Assembly: GCA_947464665.1 (NCBI GenBank)
Contig: CANHXV010000007.1
Span: 1-22,166 of the forward strand
DNA length: 22,166 nt
From: Comamonadaceae bacterium
GTDB lineage: Bacteria; Pseudomonadota; Gammaproteobacteria; Burkholderiales; Burkholderiaceae_C
Reading direction: 5' to 3'
Shown: one piece after another, positions 7,424 to 14,410 of the stretch
Layout: every line of letters starts with the position of its first letter
How positions within the stretch are numbered: position 1 is the first letter of the stretch
Notes under the pieces: model-generated
The model's input: the letters and a program-made list of their open reading frames with translations, nothing else
What the model was told of the DNA's origin: nothing
Database searches by the model: none
Program-made: the position numbers and the translations under genes

Positions 7424-8248
7424 TTGTCTAAATTATTAAGTGCATCGCAGGTTGAGGCCTATGCCCGTGATGGGTATGTGTCGCCCATTGATGTATTGAG
7501 CGCCGACGAGGTGAAGACCTTCCGACAAGATTTGGAAGACTGGGAAAAGCAACGCGGTCAAACCATTGATTTTCCTGAAAAGTCAAAAAGTTATCTCTTG
7601 TTCAATTGGGCTGATCAGTTGGTTCATCACCCGCGTATTTTGGATGCCGTGGAAGATGTCATTGGGCCTGATATTTTGGTGTATCACTCCACACTATTTT
7701 TGAAAGAAGCCAACACGCCAGCCTACGTTCGCTGGCACCAAGACAGCACGTATTTTTATTTGTCGCCGCATTTGCATGTGACGGCTTGGGTGGCATTAAG
7801 TGATGCCAGTATCGCTGCCGGTTGCATGCAAGTTTTGCCTGGCAGTCATCAGTGGGGTGCGTTTGAACACGATGACAAACCGGAGCCCATGAACATGATT
7901 CGCCGAGGGCAAGGTATCAGCGACCGATTTGATGATGCCAAAGGCGTCTTCATTCCAGTGGGCCCGGGCCAGATGTCGCTGCATCACACCGACCTGGTGC
8001 ACGCGTCAGGTGGTAATGAAACAAACGACCGTCGCCTCGGATTTGCCATCAGTTATGTCCCTGCTCACGTGAAGCCAACGGGTGCTGTGAAGCCTTCCGC
8101 TTTGTGCGTGAGGGGGAGAAGCCATGGCCATTTTTTGGAAGAGCAACGCATGCAGCATCCTTTGTCGCTGGATTCCTTCAAGGCCCATGCCAATGCTTTG
8201 TCGCTCTTTCGTGCTTTGCAAGACGCAGGATTTAAGGAGGCAGCATGA
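7424..8248 (+). CDS. PhyH-family Fe(II)/2-oxoglutarate dioxygenase
   Basis: A 274-residue phytanoyl-CoA dioxygenase-family protein. The iron facial triad is visible as HQD (His105, Asp107 in VRWHQDSTYF) and the distal His193 (DLVHASGGN), followed by Arg204 (DRRLGFAISYV), the usual 2-oxoglutarate carboxylate ligand. The double-stranded beta-helix segments between them include CMQVLPGSH (134-142). Such enzymes hydroxylate unactivated carbons using O2 and 2-oxoglutarate. The start is a TTG preceded by AAGGGAG; no ATG fits, and the N-terminal residues run into the family pattern AYARDGYV. The 34-bp gap before it is the largest in the operon and contains no clear promoter. It overlaps the SnoaL-like gene by 4 bp. 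The substrate is unknown. Confidence 0.88.
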   Translation: MSKLLSASQVEAYARDGYVSPIDVLSADEVKTFRQDLEDWEKQRGQTIDFPEKSKSYLLFNWADQLVHHPRILDAVEDVIGPDILVYHSTLFLKEANTPAYVRWHQDSTYFYLSPHLHVTAWVALSDASIAAGCMQVLPGSHQWGAFEHDDKPEPMNMIRRGQGISDRFDDAKGVFIPVGPGQMSLHHTDLVHASGGNETNDRRLGFAISYVPAHVKPTGAVKPSALCVRGRSHGHFLEEQRMQHPLSLDSFKAHANALSLFRALQDAGFKEAA

Positions 8249-8640
8249 AATCAATCAACCTAGACGAAGCGCAACTCGTAGCCTTGGCTGAACGCTATTT
8301 TTCAGCGGTAGACCGAAAAGATGTCGAAGGCACGCTGGCCAGCTTTGCACCCCATGCGCAATTTTCCGTTCCCAATCATGGTGTTTCTTACGAAGGCCGT
8401 GAGATTGAAATACGCGCCATGTATGAGCGACTGAATGAGCGCTATGCCAAAGTGTGGCATGGCAATTTCACGCACACGGTGGACGTGGCCGCTCAGCGTA
8501 TTGCCAGTCGCTTTCGGGTCGAAAACACCACGCACGAAGGCGAAAAAATGTTCAAAAATAATTGTAACTTTTTTGAATTGAAGGACGGCTTGTTCACAGC
8601 GGTTTATGTTTATATGGCGGGTGAAAATTCACTGCGCTGA
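8245..8640 (+). CDS. SnoaL-like (NTF2-fold) protein
   Basis: A 131-residue protein with the SnoaL/NTF2-like pattern: an N-terminal helix (LVALAERYFSAVDRKDVEGTLASFAPHAQFSVP) followed by strands ending in NNCNFFELKDGLFTAVYVYMAG. The fold is used by small isomerases, dehydratases, cyclases and dioxygenase partners, so the function cannot be specified. AAGGAGG directly before the start is one of the strongest ribosome-binding sites in the window. It overlaps the dioxygenase gene by 4 bp and is the last gene of the hydrolase operon, facing the convergent PrpD-like gene. A partnership with the dioxygenase, for example acting on its product, is inferred from coupling alone. Confidence 0.75.
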   Translation: MKSINLDEAQLVALAERYFSAVDRKDVEGTLASFAPHAQFSVPNHGVSYEGREIEIRAMYERLNERYAKVWHGNFTHTVDVAAQRIASRFRVENTTHEGEKMFKNNCNFFELKDGLFTAVYVYMAGENSLR

Positions 8641-8651
8641 ATGATGCGCAG
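8632..8651. terminator. Weak hairpin between convergent genes
   Basis: Inverted repeat CTGCGC / GCGCAG with an 8-nt loop, spanning the end of the SnoaL-like gene and the 36-bp gap to the convergent PrpD-like stop. There is no T-run after either arm. Its position where two operons meet makes a terminator role plausible but unproven. Confidence 0.25.
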
Positions 8652-8676
8652 CTTCAATCTGATTTGGCTTACCTGC

Positions 8677-10032
8677 TCATTGCGCGGGATGCGCCAGTAA
8701 TTCAGTCCATCCTTGCAGCGGTGTTTTCAAATGGGCCAAATCTAAAGTGGCTTGCAAAAGTTTTTCACAGTGTGCAAGGGGCCAGACACGGCCAGTAAGG
8801 CTCATGAATTTATCGCGCAATTCAGAACGGGTGTAGGGTGATGCATCGTCACCTCGATTGACGCCCGCTTCTCCCACGCGTTGGCTGCCATCTTTGAGAT
8901 AGAGGGTGACCTTGGCAGGTCTTTCCATGGGAAGTCTGGCGCTCATAGCAGGGTCATGCGAGACCGTCACTTTTTGTGCCAAGGCCAATACGGCGGGGTT
9001 GCGCACTTGGTCCCATGTGAAGCTTGAAAGTGCGCTCGAGTTGTTCACGATGCGAGTAGCTACAGCAAAGGGCACAGAAAATTTGGCGGCCAAGGTGTTG
9101 TTGGGCGCAGGGTCATTGAGCTCAGCAGCCAGGTGATAAGTCACCACTTCAATGCGTTCGATGTCACTGACCTGAGGTAGCCTTTGCGCGGCTGCCATGA
9201 GATCAATGGCATCGAGCGTGCCATGGTTATAGCGGCAGCATGAATGCAATTTGAAGTAGTTGCGCATTAAGTGCCAGTCGTGTCCTAAGCCTTGCGTGAC
9301 GGCTTCAGTCTGAAAACTTTCTGAAATGATTTTGCCCAGTAAAGAAGAGGGGCCATCGCGTTCGCCATTGAAGCCGCACTCGGCCAAGTTGAGTGCCAAT
9401 AAACCATTTCGATTGCTCAAGCCTGCATACACATTGCGAACCAAGCCGCCTTCGAGCATGGTTTGCTTGGACGTGGCGGTGGTCAGTGATGCGGAAATAT
9501 TGATGGTCTGACGCATGTCACAGTCATCTAGGCCAGTAACTCGACCGCAGGCTGCGGCGGCACCCAAAGTTCCCCAAGTGCCATGGGGGTGCATAGCGCC
9601 TCGCAATTGTGAGGCTGCGCCTAAACGCGAACCCACTTCATAGCCCACGACCATGCCTGCTAGAAAATTTTCTGCAGTGACAGTGCGTTCTTGACTGAGC
9701 GCCAAAGCAGCCGGGATGACATGAACCGCAGGGTGGCCGCGAGAAAACCGGTTGCCTTCGTCCATCTCCAAAAATGTGCCTGATGTGCCATTGATGAAGG
9801 CCGCTGCTTCGGGTGTACTTTTTTGCCCTAAGCCAACGAGTTGTGCTGAATGGTGGGGCGTGCAAGCAGGTTGGCGCTTCGCAATGGCGCGCAATTCAGG
9901 TTCTGCTGAACCGGCCACCATGGCTGCCACCGTGTCGGCCAGAATCCATCCCACTTGGTCTTGCACTTGTGGCTCTAACTTTGAATAGTCAAGGCTTGAT
10001 GCAAAATGACTGAGGGTATCGAGGTAGTCCAT
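8677..10032 (-). CDS. MmgE/PrpD family protein
   Basis: A 451-residue member of the MmgE/PrpD family, which includes 2-methylcitrate dehydratase, cis-aconitate decarboxylase and iminodisuccinate epimerase: lyases acting on small polycarboxylates. Full-length landmarks are the helical N-terminal domain with FLEMDEGNRFSRGHPAVH (87-104, with Asp91 and His100), HPHGTWGTLGAAAACG (148-163) and FKLHSCCRYNHGTLDAI (260-276), corresponding to the active-site K-x-x-x-C-R-x-x-H region. The DEGNRFSRGHP form marks a subfamily different from PrpD proper, so 2-methylcitrate is not a safe substrate guess. AGGGAA about 8 nt before the ATG supports the start. It lies 21 bp downstream of the fourth PuuE-like gene and is presumably cotranscribed with it, convergent to the hydrolase operon. 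Confidence 0.88.
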   Translation of the reverse strand: MDYLDTLSHFASSLDYSKLEPQVQDQVGWILADTVAAMVAGSAEPELRAIAKRQPACTPHHSAQLVGLGQKSTPEAAAFINGTSGTFLEMDEGNRFSRGHPAVHVIPAALALSQERTVTAENFLAGMVVGYEVGSRLGAASQLRGAMHPHGTWGTLGAAAACGRVTGLDDCDMRQTINISASLTTATSKQTMLEGGLVRNVYAGLSNRNGLLALNLAECGFNGERDGPSSLLGKIISESFQTEAVTQGLGHDWHLMRNYFKLHSCCRYNHGTLDAIDLMAAAQRLPQVSDIERIEVVTYHLAAELNDPAPNNTLAAKFSVPFAVATRIVNNSSALSSFTWDQVRNPAVLALAQKVTVSHDPAMSARLPMERPAKVTLYLKDGSQRVGEAGVNRGDDASPYTRSELRDKFMSLTGRVWPLAHCEKLLQATLDLAHLKTPLQGWTELLAHPAQ

Positions 10033-10053
10033 GGCGTATTCCCTAAACTTTGA

Positions 10054-10950
10054 TTAAATCGTTTCGCTGCCAGCGCACTGCGCATAAATTTTTTGAGGGG
10101 TCGTGAAAGTGATGCCTTCAGTGTGGGTCAACTGCGTCAGCAATTCACGCAAGTAACGAATGCGGCTGGGCATGCCCCAAACCCAAGGGTGAAGCCCTAA
10201 CCCCATGACGGCACTGCGTTGATGCAGTTGGCATTCATCGCGCATTTGCTTTGCAGCCTGAAGAATTTGTTGCGCATGTTGCGCAGGCTCTACAGGCCTG
10301 AACCATTGCCCTTGCACATCGTCCCATTCACTGGACAAAGGAATGGCCAGCAAACTTTTTTGAGAAGTGCCTGCCGGAGACATCCAGTAGGGCTGATCGT
10401 CATTGCCCCAATCGAGGGTAAAGCAGATGCCAGCATCGGCTAATAAACCGTGGGTGAGTGGCGACGTGCCCCAATCTTGGCTGAGCCAACCCTGCGTCAC
10501 TTCATCGGTGAAAGTTTGAAGTGTCTTTAGAGAACTGCTGATGTGATCTTGCTGCGCCTCAAGGGTCATGTTGGAATGCATCAGTCGAGTGGCGGCCATA
10601 CCGTGCCCCAACCATTGCGCTTGCGAGAGCTTCAACGCTTCAAGCGCCTGCGGGACACGGGGAAGTACCAGGCTGTTGGCAGCGACCACCGCTTGAATGC
10701 CTGCATCACGCAGTGCATCAATGAGACGAAAAATACCGATGCGCAAGCCATATTCACGTTGTGTCCAACTTCGGTAGTCTGGGTTGAAGCTTCCAAACTC
10801 ACCTACAAATCTTGGATCTCGCACACTGTCTGTGGGCGCTTCAAAGTCCCATTGTTCTAAATAGAGCACCACATACACATGCAAACCCGGCGCTAAGAGA
10901 GAAGGCGTTCGATGGGGCAGCGGGCTGTAGCGGTAATGCGAGTGGTCCAT
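10054..10950 (-). CDS. PuuE-like polysaccharide-deacetylase-fold hydrolase, paralog 4 (divergent)
   Basis: A 298-residue PuuE-like hydrolase and the most divergent of the four in the window. It starts with the family's HYRYSPLPHR segment but then has SLLAPGLHVYVVLYLEQ in place of the WPNGARVA motif of the others. Conserved landmarks are Glu32, REYGLRIGIFR (65-75), GHG (115-117, His116), NDDQP (183-187) and LHPWVWGMPSR (253-263, His254). The DW and NDD residues resemble paralog 2 (CDWVNDDMP) more than 1 or 3. No convincing ribosome-binding site precedes the ATG, and the 9-bp repeat described below runs up to the start codon. It is first in a two-gene minus-strand unit with the PrpD-like gene and divergent from the transporter operon. 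Confidence 0.82.
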   Translation of the reverse strand: MDHSHYRYSPLPHRTPSLLAPGLHVYVVLYLEQWDFEAPTDSVRDPRFVGEFGSFNPDYRSWTQREYGLRIGIFRLIDALRDAGIQAVVAANSLVLPRVPQALEALKLSQAQWLGHGMAATRLMHSNMTLEAQQDHISSSLKTLQTFTDEVTQGWLSQDWGTSPLTHGLLADAGICFTLDWGNDDQPYWMSPAGTSQKSLLAIPLSSEWDDVQGQWFRPVEPAQHAQQILQAAKQMRDECQLHQRSAVMGLGLHPWVWGMPSRIRYLRELLTQLTHTEGITFTTPQKIYAQCAGSETI

Positions 10951-10978
10951 CGTGGTGCAAATTAAGCGTTCGTGGTGC
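10950..10978. repeat. Two 9-bp direct repeats, 20-bp period
   Basis: TCGTGGTGC occurs at 10950-10958 and again at 10970-10978, exactly 20 bp (about two helical turns) apart, immediately upstream of the minus-strand start of paralog 4. On that strand it reads GCACCACGA, its last base being the A of the start codon. Tandem sites on one helix face are compatible with a regulator; chance cannot be excluded. Confidence 0.4.
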
Positions 10979-10994
10979 GGTTTTGGGGAAAACC
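10979..10994. other. Perfect inverted repeat in the divergent intergenic region
   Basis: GGTTTT / AAAACC with a GGGG centre, directly abutting the second 9-bp direct repeat. It may be a regulator site or a small hairpin in the leader of the minus-strand unit. It lies in the 191-bp region between paralog 4 and the binding-protein gene. Confidence 0.35.
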
Positions 10995-11081
10995 AATATG
11001 GCGAGAAAATGCGGCTGTTTTTTTGAAATGATTGGGAGTTGTCCGCTTGACTTTAAAAAAGGATTGTTGCACAGTGTGTCC

Positions 11082-11105
11082 AATTGTTCTATGAATGGAA
11101 CAATT
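11082..11105. promoter_or_regulatory. 24-bp operator-like palindrome, copy 2 (transporter operon)
   Basis: Arms AATTGTTC and GAACAATT are perfect 8-bp inverted repeats around TATGAATG. The first 11 bases are identical to copy 1 at 2399-2422 and 19 of 24 positions match overall. A possible -10 (TATGAA, 11090-11095) falls in its centre with TTGCAC 17 bp upstream; both boxes are weak. Binding would block transcription of the binding-protein gene 36 bp downstream and might also affect the divergent minus-strand unit. Confidence 0.7.
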
Positions 11106-11141
11106 TAACTTAACCCCCAACTTCTTCATTGAGGAATTACC

Positions 11142-12359
11142 ATGACGTCTGATGTCCGCGTATCCCGTCGTTTGATCTTGCAAGCTGGTGCAGCGACCAC
11201 CGCTTTCGGCGCACCTGGCCTTTTGCTGGCGCAGCCTGCTCCCATCAAGATTGGCTTGGTGCACCCAGTTAGTGGGGGACTCGCCTACAGCGGGGGACAA
11301 GGCCGCCTTGGCTGCCAGCTGGCCATTGATGAGATCAACGCGGCTGGCGGAATCAAGTCTATGGGCGGGGCCAAGCTTGAGGCCGCCTTGGGCGATTCTC
11401 AGTCCCGCCCCGAGGTAGGCGTGTCAGAGGTGGAGCGTCTGCACCAGGCGGGTGTGGCCGCTTATGTGGGCTGCTTCTCCAGCGCCATTGCGCTGCCAGC
11501 CACTCAGGCTGCAGCCAAGTACAACACGCCTTTCATGATTGACGTGGGCGTATCCGACCAAATCGTCAGACGCGGACTTAAGAATGTGTTCAGGTTGGCG
11601 CCTGGCTTTGGCAAGTGCGTGGACGATGCCATTGTGGGCTTGGGCGAAATTAATAGGACGGCTGGCGGTGTCGCCAAGACCGCGGTTTTGGTACACGAGG
11701 AGTCGGAGTTTGGCACGGGCACAGCTAAGCTGCTTGCCGACCGCCTTCCCGGTATCAATGTGCAGGTGGCAGAGGTCATCAAACATGCCAACCCCACTCG
11801 CGACTTCTCCAACGTCGCCCTGCGGATCAAGGGCATCAAGCCAGACCTCGTGATCATGAGCAACTACCAAAACGAGTACGTTTTGTTGGCGCGCACTTTG
11901 CATCAGCAGCGCGTGGATGTGGCGGCGATGTTCAGTGTTCTGGGTGGTGGATTCAACTTCAAGCTGGTCAGTGAGCAGCCTGATATCGCTCAGAACATGA
12001 TGGACTTCAACCACTGGTACAACCCGCGCAATCCGAAGGCCTTGGCCATGCGCAAGGCGGTAGAAGCGAGGGGTGGCCTGTTTACCTTTGAGGTTTACTG
12101 TGGCTACAACTCCGTGAAGTGTTACGCAGACGCGTTGGAGCGCGCCAGGTCGGCTGACAAGGAAAGGGTCATTGCCGCTCTTGAGGCCAGCACCTGGTCC
12201 GACCACTTCATGCCTTATGGCCCCACAAAGTTCGTCGACGGTCAGAACTCGGGTGGTCGTGCGGCAATGCTGCAGGCCAGCAGGACCGACATCGATGTGG
12301 TGTGGCCCAATGAATTTGCAGGGGTGAAGCCCGTCTTCCCGCGTCCTAAATTCAGCTGA
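11142..12359 (+). CDS. ABC transporter substrate-binding protein, Liv/amide type, Tat-like signal
   Basis: A 405-residue periplasmic binding protein of the leucine/amide-binding class (Peripla_BP_6). The N-terminus carries twin arginines (SRRLILQ, residues 8-14), then a hydrophobic stretch ending near LLLAQPA, so a Tat-type signal peptide is likely. The mature part begins IKIGLVHPVSGG and contains ELAIDEINAAGG-like and VGCFSS motifs typical of the class. GAGGAA precedes the ATG. It is the first gene after operator copy 2 and is separated from the permease genes by 192 bp containing a strong hairpin. Its base usage differs from the neighbours: 17 of 19 lysines are AAG, against 3 of 10 in the next permease gene. 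This class binds amino acids, amides, urea or aromatic acids; the ligand here is unknown. Confidence 0.9.
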   Translation: MTSDVRVSRRLILQAGAATTAFGAPGLLLAQPAPIKIGLVHPVSGGLAYSGGQGRLGCQLAIDEINAAGGIKSMGGAKLEAALGDSQSRPEVGVSEVERLHQAGVAAYVGCFSSAIALPATQAAAKYNTPFMIDVGVSDQIVRRGLKNVFRLAPGFGKCVDDAIVGLGEINRTAGGVAKTAVLVHEESEFGTGTAKLLADRLPGINVQVAEVIKHANPTRDFSNVALRIKGIKPDLVIMSNYQNEYVLLARTLHQQRVDVAAMFSVLGGGFNFKLVSEQPDIAQNMMDFNHWYNPRNPKALAMRKAVEARGGLFTFEVYCGYNSVKCYADALERARSADKERVIAALEASTWSDHFMPYGPTKFVDGQNSGGRAAMLQASRTDIDVVWPNEFAGVKPVFPRPKFS

Positions 12360-12452
12360 TTCAGGCTTTTAGGCAAGCATTTGCTCAGTCTTAACTCAGT
12401 ATTTATTGCCGGATCGAACTGCTTTTAAATTTCTTAGATTGCTAACGAAGAA

Positions 12453-12485
12453 TTCAACTTGACTGCGATTTGCAGTCAGGTTGAA
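12453..12485 (+). other. 14-bp stem-loop between binding-protein and permease genes
   Basis: Arms TTCAACTTGACTGC (12453-12466) and GCAGTCAGGTTGAA (12472-12485) pair along 14 positions with a single G-U wobble and a 5-nt loop GATTT. There is no T-run after it, so it is not a classic terminator. In ABC operons such structures often protect the binding-protein mRNA or attenuate the downstream genes, which fits its position. The rest of the 192-bp gap shows no convincing promoter. Confidence 0.6.
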
Positions 12486-12551
12486 CGCCTTGTGCGAATT
12501 TATATTGCAGTTTGACGACAGCTTCATCGACCTCATTTAAAGGAATTCGTT

Positions 12552-13421
12552 TTGGACCTGACCATTATCGGAGCAGCTGTCATCAATGGCATTCTCATGG
12601 GGGGTATCTACACCCTCGTCGCCTCTGGGCTTACATTGATTTATGGTGTCTTACACATCATTAATTTTGCCCACGGTAGCCTGTTGATGGTGTCTATGTT
12701 TGGTGTTTATTACTTGGTGACGAAGCTAGGTGTCGATCCCTATCTTTCCTTGATTGTCACGATGCCGACCATGTTTGTAATGGGCTATGTGCTCTATAAG
12801 TATTTCATAGGCAAATTGTCGTATGGCAAAGACGAAAACATTTTGCTCATCACATTGGGCTTGTCCATCGTGATTGAAAACTTGGCCTTGATGTTTTTCA
12901 CTGGAGACTCGCGCACCATTTCCATGTCTTACAGCGACAAAATGTTTGAGGTGGGGCCTTTGTTGGTCGGACTGCCCAAAGTTATTTCCTTTTTTGCGGC
13001 CATGGTGATGTGTGCATTGCTGGGCATCTTCATTACCAAAACAGACACAGGTCGTGCCATACGTGCTGTTGCCAAAGAGCGTATGGGCGCACGTTTGGTC
13101 GGCATTGACGTAGACAAGGTCTTTGCTATTTCATTTGGCCTGGGCATGGCGACATTAGGTGCTGCAGCTTCATTGTTGATGCCTATTTTTTATGTCTCAC
13201 CCACCACGGGTCACGTCTTTGTGATGGTGGCTTTCACGGTGGTGGTGCTGGGCGGCATGGGAAGCTTTTTGGGTGCAGTGGTGGGCGGCTTGATTGTCGG
13301 CTTGACCGAATCGTTTGGCGGTCTTTATTTGGGTGAGAGCCTTGGGCAAATTGGCATCTCTCTGATTTTTATCTTGATATTGCTGTTTAGACCCTCAGGC
13401 CTTTTTGGAGACAAACGATGA
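12552..13421 (+). CDS. livH: Liv-type ABC transporter permease, LivH family
   Basis: A 289-residue integral inner-membrane permease of the LivH family, almost entirely hydrophobic helices. It opens with INGILMGGIYTLVASGLTLIYGVLHIINFAHG, the family hallmark. The cytoplasmic coupling loop TGRAIRAVAKERMGARLVGIDV (about residues 166-187) contacts the ATPases. The VVLGGMGSFLGAVVGG segment and the C-terminal RPSGLFG are also typical. The start is TTG with AAAGGA about 8 nt upstream; the reading from this codon matches the normal family N-terminus. It overlaps the LivM-like gene by 4 bp. The symbol denotes the family only; transport of branched-chain amino acids is not implied. Confidence 0.92.
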   Translation: MDLTIIGAAVINGILMGGIYTLVASGLTLIYGVLHIINFAHGSLLMVSMFGVYYLVTKLGVDPYLSLIVTMPTMFVMGYVLYKYFIGKLSYGKDENILLITLGLSIVIENLALMFFTGDSRTISMSYSDKMFEVGPLLVGLPKVISFFAAMVMCALLGIFITKTDTGRAIRAVAKERMGARLVGIDVDKVFAISFGLGMATLGAAASLLMPIFYVSPTTGHVFVMVAFTVVVLGGMGSFLGAVVGGLIVGLTESFGGLYLGESLGQIGISLIFILILLFRPSGLFGDKR

Positions 13422-14410
13422 TTTTTAATCGTTCACCTTGGACTCTTCATTTGTTGTTGTTGGTTGTCGCCATCATTTTTCCGTTTACATCCGAATCTGC
13501 CTTTGTCATTAACTTTGGTGTTCTGGCACTTTTCTATGCGTTCATTGGACAGTCATGGAACATTGCTGGGGGCTTTGCAGGACAACTGTCATTTGGGCAT
13601 GTCGCATTCTTTGGTGTTGGCGCCTATGCCTCCACCATTGTTCAAATGCGCTTTGGTTTTAACCCTTGGTGGGGCCTGCCTGTGTCTGCCTTGGCGGGCG
13701 CTGCTGCAGGTTGGCTCATTGGTGTGATGTCTTTCAGGGCAGGACTGAAAGGTTCTTACTTTGCATTGATCACCTTGGCTTTTGCCGAAGTGTTTCGCAT
13801 CGTCGCCAATTCGGTTGAAATCACCGGCGGCGGTTTGGGCATGCTCATTCCTATGAAACAAACCGCAGCCAATTTTCAGTTTGGCGATCGGCGTGTTTTT
13901 TACTTCATTATCTTGGCCTTGACCGTGATCTCGGTAGCCATCGCCCTTTGGCTCAAGGCATCGCGCTTTGGTGCGCGTCTGGCCGCCATTCGAGAAAACG
14001 AAGATTCAGCACGCGCCTTGGGCATCAATATCTTTTCTGAAAAGATCAAAATCATGGCCATTTCGGGTGCCATTGCGGGTGTCGGGGGTTGTTTTTTTTC
14101 GCAGTACTTCTTGTACATCGATCCCACCATTGTGTTTGGTGTGGACAAATCGGTTGAGATGCTTTTGGTCAGCATGATTGGTGGTGCTGGAACTGTTTAC
14201 GGCCCACTTATTGGTGCTGTGCTGCTGGCATTGGTCAGTGAAGTCACAAGGTCGATGTTCAGCCTCCAAGGACTTTCCTTGGTGCTCTACGGCACCTTGT
14301 TGGTCATCATCATTGCTTTCTTACCCAATGGCTTGGTTGAATTGTTCAAGGGCAAGGAACGAAAAAAGGCTGGCCGCTTGGCATCTGCCGCCAAAAAAGG
14401 AGATGCCTGA
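13418..14410 (+). CDS. livM: Liv-type ABC transporter permease, LivM family
   Basis: A 330-residue LivM-family inner-membrane permease, partner of the preceding LivH. Typical segments are SWNIAGGFAGQLSFGHVAFFGVGAY (47-71), the substrate-pathway region ALITLAFAEVFRIVANS, the coupling loop FGARLAAIRENEDSARALGIN, and MIGGAGTVYGPLIGA near the C-terminus. A basic tail (KGKERKKAGRLASAAKK) ends in the cytoplasm. It contains a run of eight T at 14092-14099, but the frame stays open. The start overlaps the LivH-like gene by 4 bp; the stop overlaps the next start by one base. Confidence 0.92.
   Translation: MIFNRSPWTLHLLLLVVAIIFPFTSESAFVINFGVLALFYAFIGQSWNIAGGFAGQLSFGHVAFFGVGAYASTIVQMRFGFNPWWGLPVSALAGAAAGWLIGVMSFRAGLKGSYFALITLAFAEVFRIVANSVEITGGGLGMLIPMKQTAANFQFGDRRVFYFIILALTVISVAIALWLKASRFGARLAAIRENEDSARALGINIFSEKIKIMAISGAIAGVGGCFFSQYFLYIDPTIVFGVDKSVEMLLVSMIGGAGTVYGPLIGAVLLALVSEVTRSMFSLQGLSLVLYGTLLVIIIAFLPNGLVELFKGKERKKAGRLASAAKKGDA

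Noticed and set aside
12481..12506. TTGAAC ... TATATT as an internal promoter for the permease genes
   Set aside because: The spacing is 14 bp, too short for a standard sigma-70 promoter, and the -35 overlaps the hairpin arm.
14092..14099. Run of eight T in the LivM-like gene as a frameshift
   Set aside because: The reading frame stays open with full family similarity on both sides; at most it is a potential slippage site.
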